Both the position numbers and the translations under genes were made by a program. The notes under the pieces are model-generated. The model had not been told where the DNA came from, did not search any database, and saw only the letters and a list, made by a program, of their open reading frames with translations. This document shows, in pieces, positions 7,625-16,181 of a stretch of DNA of 64,000 bases. The stretch's first letter is position 1. Every line of letters starts with the position of its first letter. This DNA is from CALDTK01 sp965213735 (GTDB lineage: Bacteria > Bacteroidota > Bacteroidia > Chitinophagales > Saprospiraceae): the NCBI GenBank assembly GCA_965213735.1, contig CBDCAB010000005.1, forward strand, positions 124,001 to 188,000, given 5' to 3'.

Positions 7625-8746
7625 TTAGTGTGGAGAACCCGTCGGGATAAATAGCCGCACGGGATTCGTGTTCCGGCTAGTCATACGGGCCGCAAAGGTA
7701 TCAAATCGGCTGGATATCAGTTCGTACAGCAGATCGATAGTAAATCGCTCGGATTCATAATGACCGATATCACAGATTAGGGTCTTGTCTTCGGCGTCGA
7801 AAAACTCGTGGTATTTGTAGTCGGCCGTCACAAACGCGTCGGCTCCAGCGCGTTGTGCCGCTTTGAGTAAGAAGCTGCCAGCACCCCCGCAGACGGCGAT
7901 TTTCCTGATTCTATCCTTTGGGTTGGCAGTGCATTTGAGGGCGTCGAGCTCCATAGTTTCACAGAGGTATTCGAGCCACTCGTTGTAGTCCATTGCCACG
8001 GTCAGCTCGCCGATGGCGCCCATGCCGAAGTCGGGGTGGTTTGCTTCTATGGCGTACAAATCGTAGGCAACTTCTTCATAGGGGTGGGCTCTGATGGCGG
8101 CGTCGAGTACAGCTTTCGCCAAAACAGTAGGCACTACCACTTCCAGTTTGTCCTCCTCGACACGTTCTTGGTAGCCGATTTTACCGAGTGTAGGGTTGGC
8201 CCCATCGAGCGGTCGAAACGTGCCAGTGCCCCGGCTGCGAAACGAAGCCAGGTCATAGTCTCCGATTCTGCCAGCGCCAGCAGCAAACATGGCATTAGCG
8301 ACTTCATCCGCATGCTCGGGCTGCACGTAGACAGCGAGTTTGCGCAAAGCATTTTCTGCGGGTTGAAGCGTTCGCACGTTCTCGAGCCCGAGGCGCTCTG
8401 CTATTCTTCCATTTACACCTTTAGCAAGTACGCTATCCAGGTTGGTGTGAATAGCATACAGCGCGACGTCATTCTTTATGGCAGCAATGACAGTACGCTC
8501 AACATAACTCTTTCCGGTAAGCCGCTTGAGGCCCCCAAAAATGATGGGGTGATGGGCCACCACCACGTTGCACCCGAGTTCGACGGCTTCAGCAACAATA
8601 GCTTCGGTACTATCGAGCGCAATCAGCACACCCTCAATTTCTGCATCGACATTACCTACCAGGAGTCCAGAATTGTCGTATCCAGCTTGCAGCGCAGGGG
8701 GCGCAATTCGTTCGAGATATGCGATGAGCTGACGAAGTTTAGGCAT
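7625..8746 (-). CDS. Nif3-like dinuclear metal centre protein (YqfO type)
   Basis: The 373-residue protein contains the Nif3 signatures: APPALQAGYDNSGLLVG at the N terminus, VVVAHHPIIFGGLK with metal-binding His residues, YAIHTNLDSVLAKGVN, and the C-terminal VTADYKYHEF and DIGHYESERF. A PII-like insert of about 100 residues in the middle (with AHPYEEVAYDLY) identifies the long YqfO form. The frame stays open to 9202, but everything before Met 8746 is translated repeat DNA, so MPKLRQLIAYLE is taken as the start and gives the normal family length. The biochemical role is unsettled in the family. A dispersed 14-bp motif lies inside at 8112. Confidence 0.9.
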   Translation of the reverse strand: MPKLRQLIAYLERIAPPALQAGYDNSGLLVGNVDAEIEGVLIALDSTEAIVAEAVELGCNVVVAHHPIIFGGLKRLTGKSYVERTVIAAIKNDVALYAIHTNLDSVLAKGVNGRIAERLGLENVRTLQPAENALRKLAVYVQPEHADEVANAMFAAGAGRIGDYDLASFRSRGTGTFRPLDGANPTLGKIGYQERVEEDKLEVVVPTVLAKAVLDAAIRAHPYEEVAYDLYAIEANHPDFGMGAIGELTVAMDYNEWLEYLCETMELDALKCTANPKDRIRKIAVCGGAGSFLLKAAQRAGADAFVTADYKYHEFFDAEDKTLICDIGHYESERFTIDLLYELISSRFDTFAARMTSRNTNPVRLFIPTGSPH

Positions 8747-8754
8747 GGCGGGTA

Positions 8755-9490
8755 ATTTAGGGAGTTTGGGGGGGAGGCTTCGCCGGTTTTGGCTTCGCTG
8801 TTTTTTCAGCTTCGCTTGTTTTTTGGCTTCGCCGTTTTTGCTGTTTGGGGGGCTGTGCTGGGGGCAGTTCTGGGGGGATGGTATCGCAAGGTCGCTGCGC
8901 TCACCGCAATGGTGCGCAAGGATCGCAAGGGCTGTTCTATGGGCTGTTTTGGGGGCATAATATCGCAAGTTCGCTGCGCTCACCGCAACAGAACGCAATG
9001 GGTCGCAAGGGCTGTTCTGGGGGGATGGTATCGCAAGTTCGGTGCGCTCACCGCTACGAAGAAATGGGGTGCAGGGGCCACGCTTCTGAGTGCAAAAGAT
9101 CGCAAGGGCTGGGCGGGGGGATGGTATCGCAAGGTCGCTGCGCTCACCGCTACGAAGAAATGGAGTGCAGGGGCCACGCTTCTGAGTGCGCAAGGATCGC
9201 AAGGGCTGTTCGGGGGGGATGGTATCGCAAGGTCGCTGCGCTCACCGCAATGGTGCGCAAGGATCGCAAGGGCTGTTCTGGGGGATGGTATCGCAAGGTC
9301 GCTGCGCTCACCGCAATGGTGCGCAAGGATCGCAAGGGCTGGGCGGGGGGGATAGTATCGCAAGTTCGCTGGTCGCTGGGGGCTGGATGCTTCGCCGGTT
9401 TTGACTCCGCTGTTTTTTCAGCTTCGCTTGTTTTTTTGGCTTCGCCGTTTTTGCTGTTCTGGAGGCTGTGCTGAGGCTGATGGTATCGCA
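8755..9490. repeat. Degenerate repeat region: eight GERSDLAIP-type copies between two T-run hairpin blocks
   Basis: A core reading GGTATCGCAAGGTCGCTGCG (then CTCACCGC) occurs at about 8880, 8961, 9027, 9123, 9221, 9287, 9354 and 9482, with spacings of about 66-128 bp and intervening GGATCGCAAGGGCTG. On the reverse strand it translates to CGERSDLAIPSP, the kind of peptide seen in over-predicted proteins of many bacteria. Blocks at 8755-8870 and 9376-9475 are near-copies built of GGCTTCGCC hairpins and T runs. The long overlapping open frames are by-products of the repeats. Confidence 0.85.
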
Positions 9491-9496
9491 AGGTCG

Positions 9497-9566
9497 CTGG
9501 ATGCTGGATGCTGGATGCTGGATGTTTTATGCTGAATGCTAGGTGCTAGGTACTAGGTGCTGGGCG
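9497..9566. repeat. Degenerate heptamer repeat (GCTGGAT / GCTAGGT)
   Basis: About nine head-to-tail copies of a 7-bp unit, drifting from GCTGGAT to GCTAGGT, connect the GERSD-type region to the 76-bp array. This looks like replication-slippage DNA. Confidence 0.7.
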
Positions 9567-9570
9567 TTCT

Positions 9571-10406
9571 AAGTGGGCCGTTTAGGTCCACCATGTGATC
9601 GGCCGGTTTGTTTGACCACGCAGTGGGCAGACGGGCTGGGCGGCCTAAGTGGGCCGGTTAGGTCCACCATGTGATCGGCCGGTTTGTTTGACCACGCAGT
9701 GGGCAGACGGGCTGGGCGGCGTAAGTGGGCCGGTTAGGTCCACCATGTGATCGGCCGGTTTGTTTGACCACGCAGTGGGCAGACGGGCTGGGCGGCCTAA
9801 GTGGGCCGGTTAGGTCCACCATGTGATCGGCCGGTTTGTTTGACCACGCAGTGGGCAGACGGGCTGGGCGGCCTAAGTGGGCCGTTTAGGTCCACCATGT
9901 GATCGGCCGGTTTGTTTGACCACGCAGTGGGCAGACGGGCTGGGCGGCGTAAGTGGGCCGGTTAGGTCCACCATGTGATCGGCCGGTTTGTTTGACCACG
10001 CAGTGGGCAGACGGGCTGGGCGGCCTAAGTGGGCCGGTTAGGTCCACCATGTGATCGGCCGGTTTGTTTGACCACGCAGTGGGCAGACGGGCTGGGCGCC
10101 CTAAGTGGGCCGGTTAGGTCCACCATGTGATCGGCCGGTTTGTTTGACCACGCAGTGGGCAGACGGGCTGGGCGTTCTAAGCGGGCCGTTTAGGTCCACC
10201 ATGTGATCGGCCGGGTTATTTGAGCACGCAGTGGGCAGACGGGCTGGGCGGCCTAAGTGGGCCGGTTAGGTCCACCATGTGATCGGCCGGTTTGTTTGAC
10301 CACGCAGTGGGCAGACGGGCTGGGCGGTGTAAGTGGGCCGGTTAGGTCCACCATGTGATCGGCCAGTTTGTTTGACCACGCAGTGGGCAGACGGGCTGGG
10401 CGTTCT
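9571..10406. repeat. Tandem array of eleven 76-bp repeats
   Basis: Units begin at 9571, 9647, 9723, 9799, 9875, 9951, 10027, 10103, 10179, 10255 and 10331, exactly 76 bp apart without spacers. Each contains AAGTGGGCCGGTTAGG, CCACCATGTGATCGG and GTGGGCAGACGGGCTGGGCG, with two direct GGCCGGTT elements. Variation is mostly confined to the two or three bases before AAGT and to single substitutions; the ninth and tenth units differ most. Two solitary inverted copies lie at 664-739 and 887-962. No open frame is conserved through it. Confidence 0.97.
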
Positions 10407-10439
10407 AACAATCCCGTATCATGCCATCCAATATGAGCT

Positions 10440-10550
10440 AAAGCCCGCCTTAGCAGACCCCAGCACAGCCCCCCCCGCGGAGCAAACGGCTTTAGCCAAA
10501 AAAACGGCCGCAGGCAAAAAAACAGCGAAGCAAAAAACAGCCGAAGGCCA
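10440..10550. repeat. A-run mini-hairpin cluster, inverted relative to 500-612
   Basis: The block contains GCAAACGGCTTTAGCC, then GGCCGCAGGC, GCGAAGC and GCCGAAGGC interleaved with A tracts. Its reverse complement matches 500-612 in content and order. It lies next to the 76-bp array, just as 500-612 lies next to the solitary 76-bp copies. Confidence 0.65.
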
Positions 10551-10581
10551 CATCCCACTTCCCTTATCTCCTATCTCTCCC

Positions 10582-11097
10582 TCACCTCAACACCACCTCC
10601 ATCACCGGAAAGCCAAAAACCGGCCTAACCTCAATAACATCTTCTCCCTTGTACATAAAATCCTTATTCTGGAGCGATTGGCAACATTCTGAAGACAAGT
10701 CTATTGGCGTAATATTGATGGTGTCAAATACTCGTTGAGCGTTGCGCTTATACCTAACTATCCACGTTAGAGGCACAAACTCTCCATCAGCGTCGCCTTC
10801 AAATAGGTCGTCATTAATGAAGCTAAGGAGCGTGTGGCTGCTGGCAAAGGAACCGCCAAAGCTGCCACTCGTATCATAAACGAATTCATAGTCAGGGCTA
10901 TTTAAAGAATATATTGTCTCTATCCGCATAAAACCTTGGGTAGAGCTGCTAAGTAGATCATTACCCAGAGTGTCGAGAAAAGCTAAAGATGGGGGCCCAT
11001 CAACAAAGGCACAGTCAATATCCTCATCGCATTTGTCGCAAGCAAACCAACTGCTGATACACAGCCACACAAGCAAAAACTGTCGCATCCTGCTCAT
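10582..11097 (-). CDS. Hypothetical lipoprotein
   Basis: No family was recognised. Starting at Met 11097 gives MSRMRQFLLVWLCISSWFAC, a short signal peptide with lipobox SWFAC followed by a Cys/Asp-rich segment (DKCDEDIDC); Met 11088 is an alternative. The mature part (about 150 residues) carries FEGDADGEFVPLTWIVRYKRNAQRV and a strand-rich end, suggesting a small beta-fold periplasmic protein. It stands alone between repeat regions. Confidence 0.6.
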   Translation of the reverse strand: MSRMRQFLLVWLCISSWFACDKCDEDIDCAFVDGPPSLAFLDTLGNDLLSSSTQGFMRIETIYSLNSPDYEFVYDTSGSFGGSFASSHTLLSFINDDLFEGDADGEFVPLTWIVRYKRNAQRVFDTINITPIDLSSECCQSLQNKDFMYKGEDVIEVRPVFGFPVMEVVLR

Positions 11098-11189
11098 CAC
11101 CTTCGGTTTCGATCGCTCGTGGAGTGACCTCTCCTCAAAGATATAAACCGGCTCTTGCATTGGCTCGTCATAATGCGTCGGATTAACCG

Positions 11190-11300
11190 AGGGCTCGGTA
11201 TTACGGCGCTGCTATGCAGCTATGAAGTCGCCTAGGAACGTTTGATAATAGCCGCAGCGCGGCATGGTCTTCAGAGGGTAGGATTTACCCGGAGTTAGTA
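11190..11300. repeat. Inverted relative of the composite element at 4799-4946
   Basis: Bases 11270-11292 are the reverse complement of 4833-4855 with one difference. The neighbouring GCTGCTATGCAGC and GCCGCAGCGCGGC resemble the inverted-repeat part of that element. The rest of the spacer before yaaA shows nothing recognisable. Confidence 0.55.
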
Positions 11301-11328
11301 CCGCTGTGCAATAAGTCGTTTTAAAGCC

Positions 11329-12102
11329 CTAGCCACCTCTATCCTTCACAAAACTCAATACCCCATCCTCACTCCTTGCCTCATTATAGCAGTAGCCATT
11401 GATGTCGAGGTCCTGAAACTCGTCGAGTGTGTTGATACGCTGCCGCACCATCAATTGAGCCAACTTGCCCCGAGCCATCTTCGCGTTGTAGGTGATAAAG
11501 CGCAACTTGCCCTCGCGCAGCTCCCGAAAGTCAGCTTCGATGACGGGTACACCCAAGGCACCGACGTCTAAACACCCCATATACTCTTTACTCGCTGCGT
11601 TGATGATGTACTTCGCCCCAGTGGCTTCGATATCCGCCCGGAGCAGCTTAGTTATTTCATCCCCCCAAAACTCGTACAGGTTTTTCTTTGCTCCGACCTT
11701 GAGCCGCGTGCTCATCTCCAGGCGGTAAGGCTGCATCAGGTCGAGCGGACGCAGCATGCCGTAGAGCCCAGACAAAATTCGGATGTGATGCTGCGAATAA
11801 GCTATCTCGCTCTCGCTCCAAGTGTCTGCCTCCAGACCACGATAAACATCCCCCTTAAAGGCCAGCACTGCGGGTTTTGCGGAAGCGAGAGAATCAACAC
11901 CATCAAAAGCCGCATAACGAGCTGAATTCTGCTGCGCCAGACCTGCACTGATCGACATCAGATCTTGCAGTTGCTCGGGTGACTTGCGAAGCAGAACCTC
12001 CACGAGCTGGGCCGTCTGTTCGAGAAGCCGTGGCTGCGTCACCTCCCCCACATCAACAGCTGTAAAATCCAGAGTCTTCGCAGGCGCTAACAACACAATC
12101 AT
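11329..12102 (-). CDS. yaaA: Peroxide stress protein YaaA (DUF328 family)
   Basis: From Met 12102 the protein is 257 residues, the normal family size. It starts MIVLLAPAKTLDF and contains LMSISAGLAQQNSARY, AVLAFKGDVYRGL, ILSGLYGMLRPLDLMQPYRLEM, the NLYEFWGD segment and the end ITYNAKMARGKLAQ. In E. coli YaaA limits free iron during hydrogen peroxide stress; the same role here is inferred from family. The frame continues upstream to 12456 only as a shadow of the divergent esterase gene. A -7 box TACCTTTG ends 4 bp before the start codon, suggesting a leaderless or nearly leaderless mRNA. Confidence 0.92.
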   Translation of the reverse strand: MIVLLAPAKTLDFTAVDVGEVTQPRLLEQTAQLVEVLLRKSPEQLQDLMSISAGLAQQNSARYAAFDGVDSLASAKPAVLAFKGDVYRGLEADTWSESEIAYSQHHIRILSGLYGMLRPLDLMQPYRLEMSTRLKVGAKKNLYEFWGDEITKLLRADIEATGAKYIINAASKEYMGCLDVGALGVPVIEADFRELREGKLRFITYNAKMARGKLAQLMVRQRINTLDEFQDLDINGYCYNEARSEDGVLSFVKDRGG

Positions 12103-12106
12103 CAGA

Positions 12107-12114
12107 CAAAGGTA
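12107..12114 (-). promoter_or_regulatory. -7 box TACCTTTG of yaaA, 4 bp from the start codon
   Basis: On the minus strand TACCTTTG is followed by TCTG and then the yaaA ATG. Bacteroidota transcripts usually begin several bases after this box, which would place +1 at or next to the ATG. Confidence 0.6.
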
Positions 12115-12138
12115 GACGCTATCTCCACCCGAAATTCG

Positions 12139-12146
12139 TACCTTCA
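12139..12146 (+). promoter_or_regulatory. -7 box TACCTTCA of the esterase gene, 4 bp from the start codon
   Basis: TACCTTCA is followed by GGTC and then ATG 12151. The 48-bp divergent spacer thus carries a back-to-back promoter pair shared with yaaA. Confidence 0.5.
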
Positions 12147-12150
12147 GGTC

Positions 12151-13299
12151 ATGAAAATACTGTCCCTGCTTCTGCTGCTGAGTCTGGTGTTTTGCGAAAG
12201 CGCTACAAGCCTTGCACAGCAAGATATCATAGGCACCCTTATGCATAATGGCCAGCAGCGCAACTACCGCCTGCACCTGCCCCCAAACTTCGGAGATCTT
12301 AGGCCACTGGTGCTCAATATGCACGGCTTTACCAGCAATGCCGAACAACAAGAAGGCTATAGCGGCATGAACGCCGTTGCCGATCGCGAAGGATTTGCAG
12401 TCTGCTATCCCAATGGAATTCAAAATCAGTGGAATGTTGGCTGGGCATTTAATCAACCTACCGATGATGTTGGATTTCTTACACGCCTTGTCGACACACT
12501 ACTAGCTAATTATCATTTTTCATCTGGGGAAATATATGCTTGCGGCATGTCCAACGGTGGCTTTATGAGTTACCGCCTCGCCTGTGAAACAACTGGTGTC
12601 TTTGCAGCAATTGGCTCCGTCACGGGAGGAATGGTACCCGGCCTGCGCAATAGATGCGATACCCAACAGTATCCCCCAGTCATAGAAATTCACGGAACAG
12701 CAGATGCAGTCGTCGCTTATAATGGTTCTGTGATTAATGACCCTACTGAAGTCACGGTAGATTTTAGTGTCTCTCAGTTACATGTAGATCCGGATACTGC
12801 AATTGTTCAACAAGTACCTGATCGTGCAGATGACGGTTATACTACTACAAAATTTATTTATCTCTCCGCCGATCTAGCACCGCTTGGAGATTCAACTACA
12901 GTAGTCGAGTTGTGGAGGGTAAACGGAGGTCAGCATACCTGGCCAGGTGCAGGCCAAAATTTGGCAACCGTTACGTATGACTTCAATGCCAGTGAAGAGC
13001 TGTGGCGCTTTTTCTCACAACATTTTATATCAAGGATAACAAATACACATGCTTCCAGCTTAGGCCAGAATCAGTTGCACGTCTATCCTAATCCTGCAGC
13101 ACCAGGACAGGTCTTTGTCGATGTAAGTGCTGAGCAACGCGATCTGCAAGTCCTAGATTTACAAGGTCGCGTAGTCTCTAGCACTACCCTAGCACCAGGC
13201 GAAACAGAACTCAGCACCCGTGATCTTCCAGCAGGTGTTTACGTGCTCACCGACCGCGCCTGTCGCAACTGCACACCAATACGACTCGTAGTACAGTAG
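12151..13299 (+). CDS. Secreted PHB-depolymerase/feruloyl-esterase-like hydrolase with T9SS sorting tail
   Basis: The 382-residue protein has a signal peptide (about 1-23, ending SLAQ) and an alpha/beta-hydrolase of the polyhydroxybutyrate depolymerase (LpqC-like) group. Ser134 lies in CGMSNGG, Asp185 in HGTADAVV and His262 in GGQHTWPG, and the oxyanion region is NMHGFTSNA. Residues from about 305 (HVYPNPAAPGQ to TPIRLVVQ) form a type-A T9SS C-terminal sorting domain, so the enzyme is probably exported across the outer membrane and released or surface-attached. The natural ester substrate cannot be told from sequence. Confidence 0.88.
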   Translation: MKILSLLLLLSLVFCESATSLAQQDIIGTLMHNGQQRNYRLHLPPNFGDLRPLVLNMHGFTSNAEQQEGYSGMNAVADREGFAVCYPNGIQNQWNVGWAFNQPTDDVGFLTRLVDTLLANYHFSSGEIYACGMSNGGFMSYRLACETTGVFAAIGSVTGGMVPGLRNRCDTQQYPPVIEIHGTADAVVAYNGSVINDPTEVTVDFSVSQLHVDPDTAIVQQVPDRADDGYTTTKFIYLSADLAPLGDSTTVVELWRVNGGQHTWPGAGQNLATVTYDFNASEELWRFFSQHFISRITNTHASSLGQNQLHVYPNPAAPGQVFVDVSAEQRDLQVLDLQGRVVSSTTLAPGETELSTRDLPAGVYVLTDRACRNCTPIRLVVQ

Positions 13300-13378
13300 G
13301 CAACCGCTTTGCCGCTGTTGCGTTAATTCAGCGGCACGGAAGTAATCCAGCTCCCGTGCGCACACTACAAGACACACT

Positions 13379-14095
13379 ATGTTCGATCAGCAAGAGTTCA
13401 TGAAGTACGCGACCAAGCACCTTGGTATGTCGACCATGCACCTCGAAAAATATGGCCAGGTGAGCGGTCAACAAGCCCGCGTGCAGGCCCCCAACATCAA
13501 CGGCTTTACCCCCAATGTCATCGAGGAACGCTCGATGAATGTCGCCGCACTCGACGTGTTCTCGCGCTTGATGATGGACCGTATAATCTTTATGGGCGTA
13601 CCCGTCACCGACTACGTAGCCAACGTGGTGCAGGCACAACTACTCTTCCTCGAATCTGCCGATCCGAGCCGCGACGTGCAAATGTTTATTAACTCACCAG
13701 GTGGATCTGTTATAGCAGGACTCGGCATGTACGATACCATGCAGTACATCCGTCCCGATGTGGCAACTATCTGCACCAGCCTTGCAGCCTCCATGGGTTC
13801 GGTCCTACTTGCAGCAGGTACAAAAGGCAAGCGCTCTATCCTGCCCAACGCCTACGTGATGATTCACCAACCTTCCGGCGGCATGCAAGGGCAGTTTTCG
13901 GACATGGAGATCAACTACAAACTGATCAAGCAGCTCCGCCACCGCCTCTATCAAATCCTCGCCGATCAAACTGGTCAGAGCTGGGAGACCATCGAAAAAG
14001 ACTCCGACCGCGACAATTGGAAAACAGCCGAAGAAGCCAAAGAATACGGCCTGGTCGACGAGGTGCTCAACAAGAAGAAACCTGAGGAGGCATAG
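13379..14095 (+). CDS. clpP: ATP-dependent Clp protease proteolytic subunit
   Basis: The 238-residue ClpP has the catalytic triad Ser138 (SLAASMGSV), His163 (MIHQPSGG) and Asp212 (KDSDRDNW), together with FINSPGGSV in the oxyanion region. The N-terminal extension of about 45 residues before VIEERS is longer than in E. coli but usual for Bacteroidota. It forms the tetradecameric peptidase chamber fed by ClpX, whose gene follows 26 bp downstream. Confidence 0.97.
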   Translation: MFDQQEFMKYATKHLGMSTMHLEKYGQVSGQQARVQAPNINGFTPNVIEERSMNVAALDVFSRLMMDRIIFMGVPVTDYVANVVQAQLLFLESADPSRDVQMFINSPGGSVIAGLGMYDTMQYIRPDVATICTSLAASMGSVLLAAGTKGKRSILPNAYVMIHQPSGGMQGQFSDMEINYKLIKQLRHRLYQILADQTGQSWETIEKDSDRDNWKTAEEAKEYGLVDEVLNKKKPEEA

Positions 14096-14107
14096 CTGCA
14101 GACTAGC

Positions 14108-14115
14108 TACCTTCG
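14108..14115 (+). promoter_or_regulatory. Candidate -7 box TACCTTCG directly before clpX
   Basis: TACCTTCG ends 6 bp before the clpX ATG, inside the clpP-clpX spacer. It suggests that clpX has its own, nearly leaderless, promoter in addition to read-through from clpP. Confidence 0.45.
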
Positions 14116-14121
14116 CACTGC

Positions 14122-15390
14122 ATGCGCAAATCCAAACAAGATGTCCGCTGCTCCTTCTGTGGGCGCGATAAAACTGAAGCCCTCATTCTCATCGCTGGCA
14201 TGGAGGGCCATATTTGTGAGATTTGTACTGAGCAAGCCGCAGAACTCGTGGAAGTGGAGCTGCTGGGTGATGGAGAGCACCGCAGCGACCTTAGCATCGC
14301 CCCGCCTAAGCCGCTCGAGCCACTGCCTACAGATATTCGCCCACGCGACCTCAAACAGTACCTCGACGAATATGTGATCGGCCAGCAGGATGCTAAAAAG
14401 ACGCTAGCCGTTGCCGTCTACAATCACTACAAGCGCCTCATCCACAAAGGCAATACCGGCGATGTGGAGATAGAAAAGTCAAACCTACTTTTTGTAGGCC
14501 GCACCGGTACAGGTAAGACCCTGCTCGCCAAAACCATCGCTAAGTACCTCAATGTGCCCTTTGCCATTGTGGACGCCACAGTCTTCACGGAGTCGGGCTA
14601 CGTTGGCGAAGACGTCGAGTCTATGCTCGCGCGCTTGCTGCAGGTGTGCGACTTCGACGTAAAGGCTGCCGAGCGTGGTATCGTCTACATCGATGAGATT
14701 GATAAGATCGCTCGCAAAGGCGACAACCCCAGCATCACGCGCGATGTGTCGGGTGAAGGCGTGCAGCAGGGCCTGCTCAAAATGCTCGAAGGCACCGAAG
14801 TCAACGTGCCTCCACACGGTGGGCGCAAGCATCCTGAGCAGAAAATGATCAAGGTGAACACCGAAAACATCCTTTTCATCTGCGGCGGTGCATTCGACGG
14901 AATCGAGAAGGTGATCGGCAAGCGTCTCAATCAGCAGATTATTGGCTTCAATCATGAGGCGAAGGAGCAGATTGACAGCGAAAATCTCCTCCAGTACATT
15001 CAGCCACAAGACGTTAAGAGTTTTGGGCTCATTCCCGAACTCGTGGGTCGCATGCCGGTGATTACCTACCTGCAGCCCCTCGACGTCAAGACGCTCAAGG
15101 CAATACTTACGCTCCCCAAGAATGCTTTGCTCAAGCAGTACAAGATGCTCTTTGAGCTCGAGGATATCCGTCTGCACCTCACCGACGATGCCATAACCTA
15201 TATTGCCGAGCGGGCACTCGAGTATAAGCTTGGCGCCCGCGGATTGCGCAGCTTGTGCGAGGCTATTCTGTCGGATGCGATGTATGACTTACCCAGCGAG
15301 AAAGGCGTTACCGACTTCACCATTGATCGCGACTACGCTGAGCGCAAAGTCACCAAAAGCAAGATTGCCTACTTGCGGATGGCAGCCTAA
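14122..15390 (+). CDS. clpX: ATP-dependent Clp protease ATP-binding subunit ClpX
   Basis: The 422-residue ClpX has a zinc-binding domain with Cys10/13/32/35 (CSFC and CEIC), Walker A GRTGTGKT (126-133), Walker B IVYIDEIDKIA, pore-type GYVGED, the IGF loop needed to dock on ClpP (IIGFN), sensor segments and the C-terminal GARGLRS. It unfolds substrates and feeds them to ClpP. The Walker A has Arg where most ClpX proteins have Pro (GPTGxGKT). Confidence 0.97.
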   Translation: MRKSKQDVRCSFCGRDKTEALILIAGMEGHICEICTEQAAELVEVELLGDGEHRSDLSIAPPKPLEPLPTDIRPRDLKQYLDEYVIGQQDAKKTLAVAVYNHYKRLIHKGNTGDVEIEKSNLLFVGRTGTGKTLLAKTIAKYLNVPFAIVDATVFTESGYVGEDVESMLARLLQVCDFDVKAAERGIVYIDEIDKIARKGDNPSITRDVSGEGVQQGLLKMLEGTEVNVPPHGGRKHPEQKMIKVNTENILFICGGAFDGIEKVIGKRLNQQIIGFNHEAKEQIDSENLLQYIQPQDVKSFGLIPELVGRMPVITYLQPLDVKTLKAILTLPKNALLKQYKMLFELEDIRLHLTDDAITYIAERALEYKLGARGLRSLCEAILSDAMYDLPSEKGVTDFTIDRDYAERKVTKSKIAYLRMAA

Positions 15391-15400
15391 GCACTAGTTC

Positions 15401-16153
15401 GTGCCGCGTTATTTCCTCCATCTGGCTTACAATGGTTCGCGTTACCACGGGTGGCAGCGGCAGCCGCACAGTCCCAGCGTGCAGCAAACTATCGAGGAGG
15501 TGCTGAGTACAATTTGCAGTCAAGCCACTGAGATTACAGGATGCGGTCGCACAGACACGGGCGTCCATGCGCGGGCCTATGTCGCACACGTCGACCTTTT
15601 TGGGGAGCTTCCGGCAGACCTGCTCCGGCGCCTCAACCGCATGCTGCCACCAGACATTGTGATCGTGCACATTGAGGCAGTGGACGAGCATCTGCACGCG
15701 CGTTTTGACGCAAGTCACCGGGCATACCATTACGATATCGTAGCTCACAAAGACCCCTTTCGGCAAAACACTGCTTGGCACTACCACGGCTTTCATCAGC
15801 TCGATCAGGCGGCAATGCAGGCGTGTGCTCAGCTGCTACTCCGCTACCAGGCGTTTGCGCCTTTCTGCAAAACCAAGCACGATGCTAAAACGCTGCGGTG
15901 CGATCTGCGGCAGTCGGAGTGGGGTTTTAGCGAAAGCGAAATGAACTATTATATAGCTGCCAATCGCTTTCTGAGAGGCATGGTGCGACTCATCGTGGGC
16001 GCCTGTGTTCAAGTGGGGCTAGGCAAGCTTTCGCTAAAACAAGTGGCAGATGCACTCGATAAGCAACAGCCGCTGCCGAAACCGCTGAGCGTACCTGCCA
16101 GTGGCTTGTTCCTGAGCGAAGTGCGCTACGACATCAGGCCTGCCAAGCCGTAA
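15401..16153 (+). CDS. truA: tRNA pseudouridine(38-40) synthase TruA
   Basis: The 250-residue protein starts with GTG at 15401 (PRYFLHLAYNGSRYHGWQRQP). The catalytic Asp52 lies in GCGRTDTGVHAR. Further family motifs are FDASHRAYHYDI, FAPFCKTKHDAKT and NRFLRGMVRLIVG. It modifies uridines 38-40 in the anticodon arm of tRNAs. It begins 10 bp after clpX, so it is likely part of the clpP-clpX transcript. A dispersed 14-bp motif lies inside at 16027. Confidence 0.95.
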   Translation: MPRYFLHLAYNGSRYHGWQRQPHSPSVQQTIEEVLSTICSQATEITGCGRTDTGVHARAYVAHVDLFGELPADLLRRLNRMLPPDIVIVHIEAVDEHLHARFDASHRAYHYDIVAHKDPFRQNTAWHYHGFHQLDQAAMQACAQLLLRYQAFAPFCKTKHDAKTLRCDLRQSEWGFSESEMNYYIAANRFLRGMVRLIVGACVQVGLGKLSLKQVADALDKQQPLPKPLSVPASGLFLSEVRYDIRPAKP

Positions 16154-16181
16154 TTCATGCGAAGTGCAGCCTCGGAATGCG

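Noticed and set aside
8747..9202. N-terminal extension of the Nif3 protein
   Set aside because: The 152 extra codons translate repeat DNA; the family start motif begins at Met 8746.
8789..9474. Several long overlapping open frames as genes
   Set aside because: They are readings of the same GERSD-type repeats in different frames and contain no domain.
9571..10406. CRISPR array
   Set aside because: The 76-bp units are contiguous and nearly identical along their whole length, with no unique spacers and no cas genes nearby.
12103..12456. Upstream extension of YaaA
   Set aside because: It lies antisense to the esterase gene; MIVLLAPAK at 12102 is the family start.
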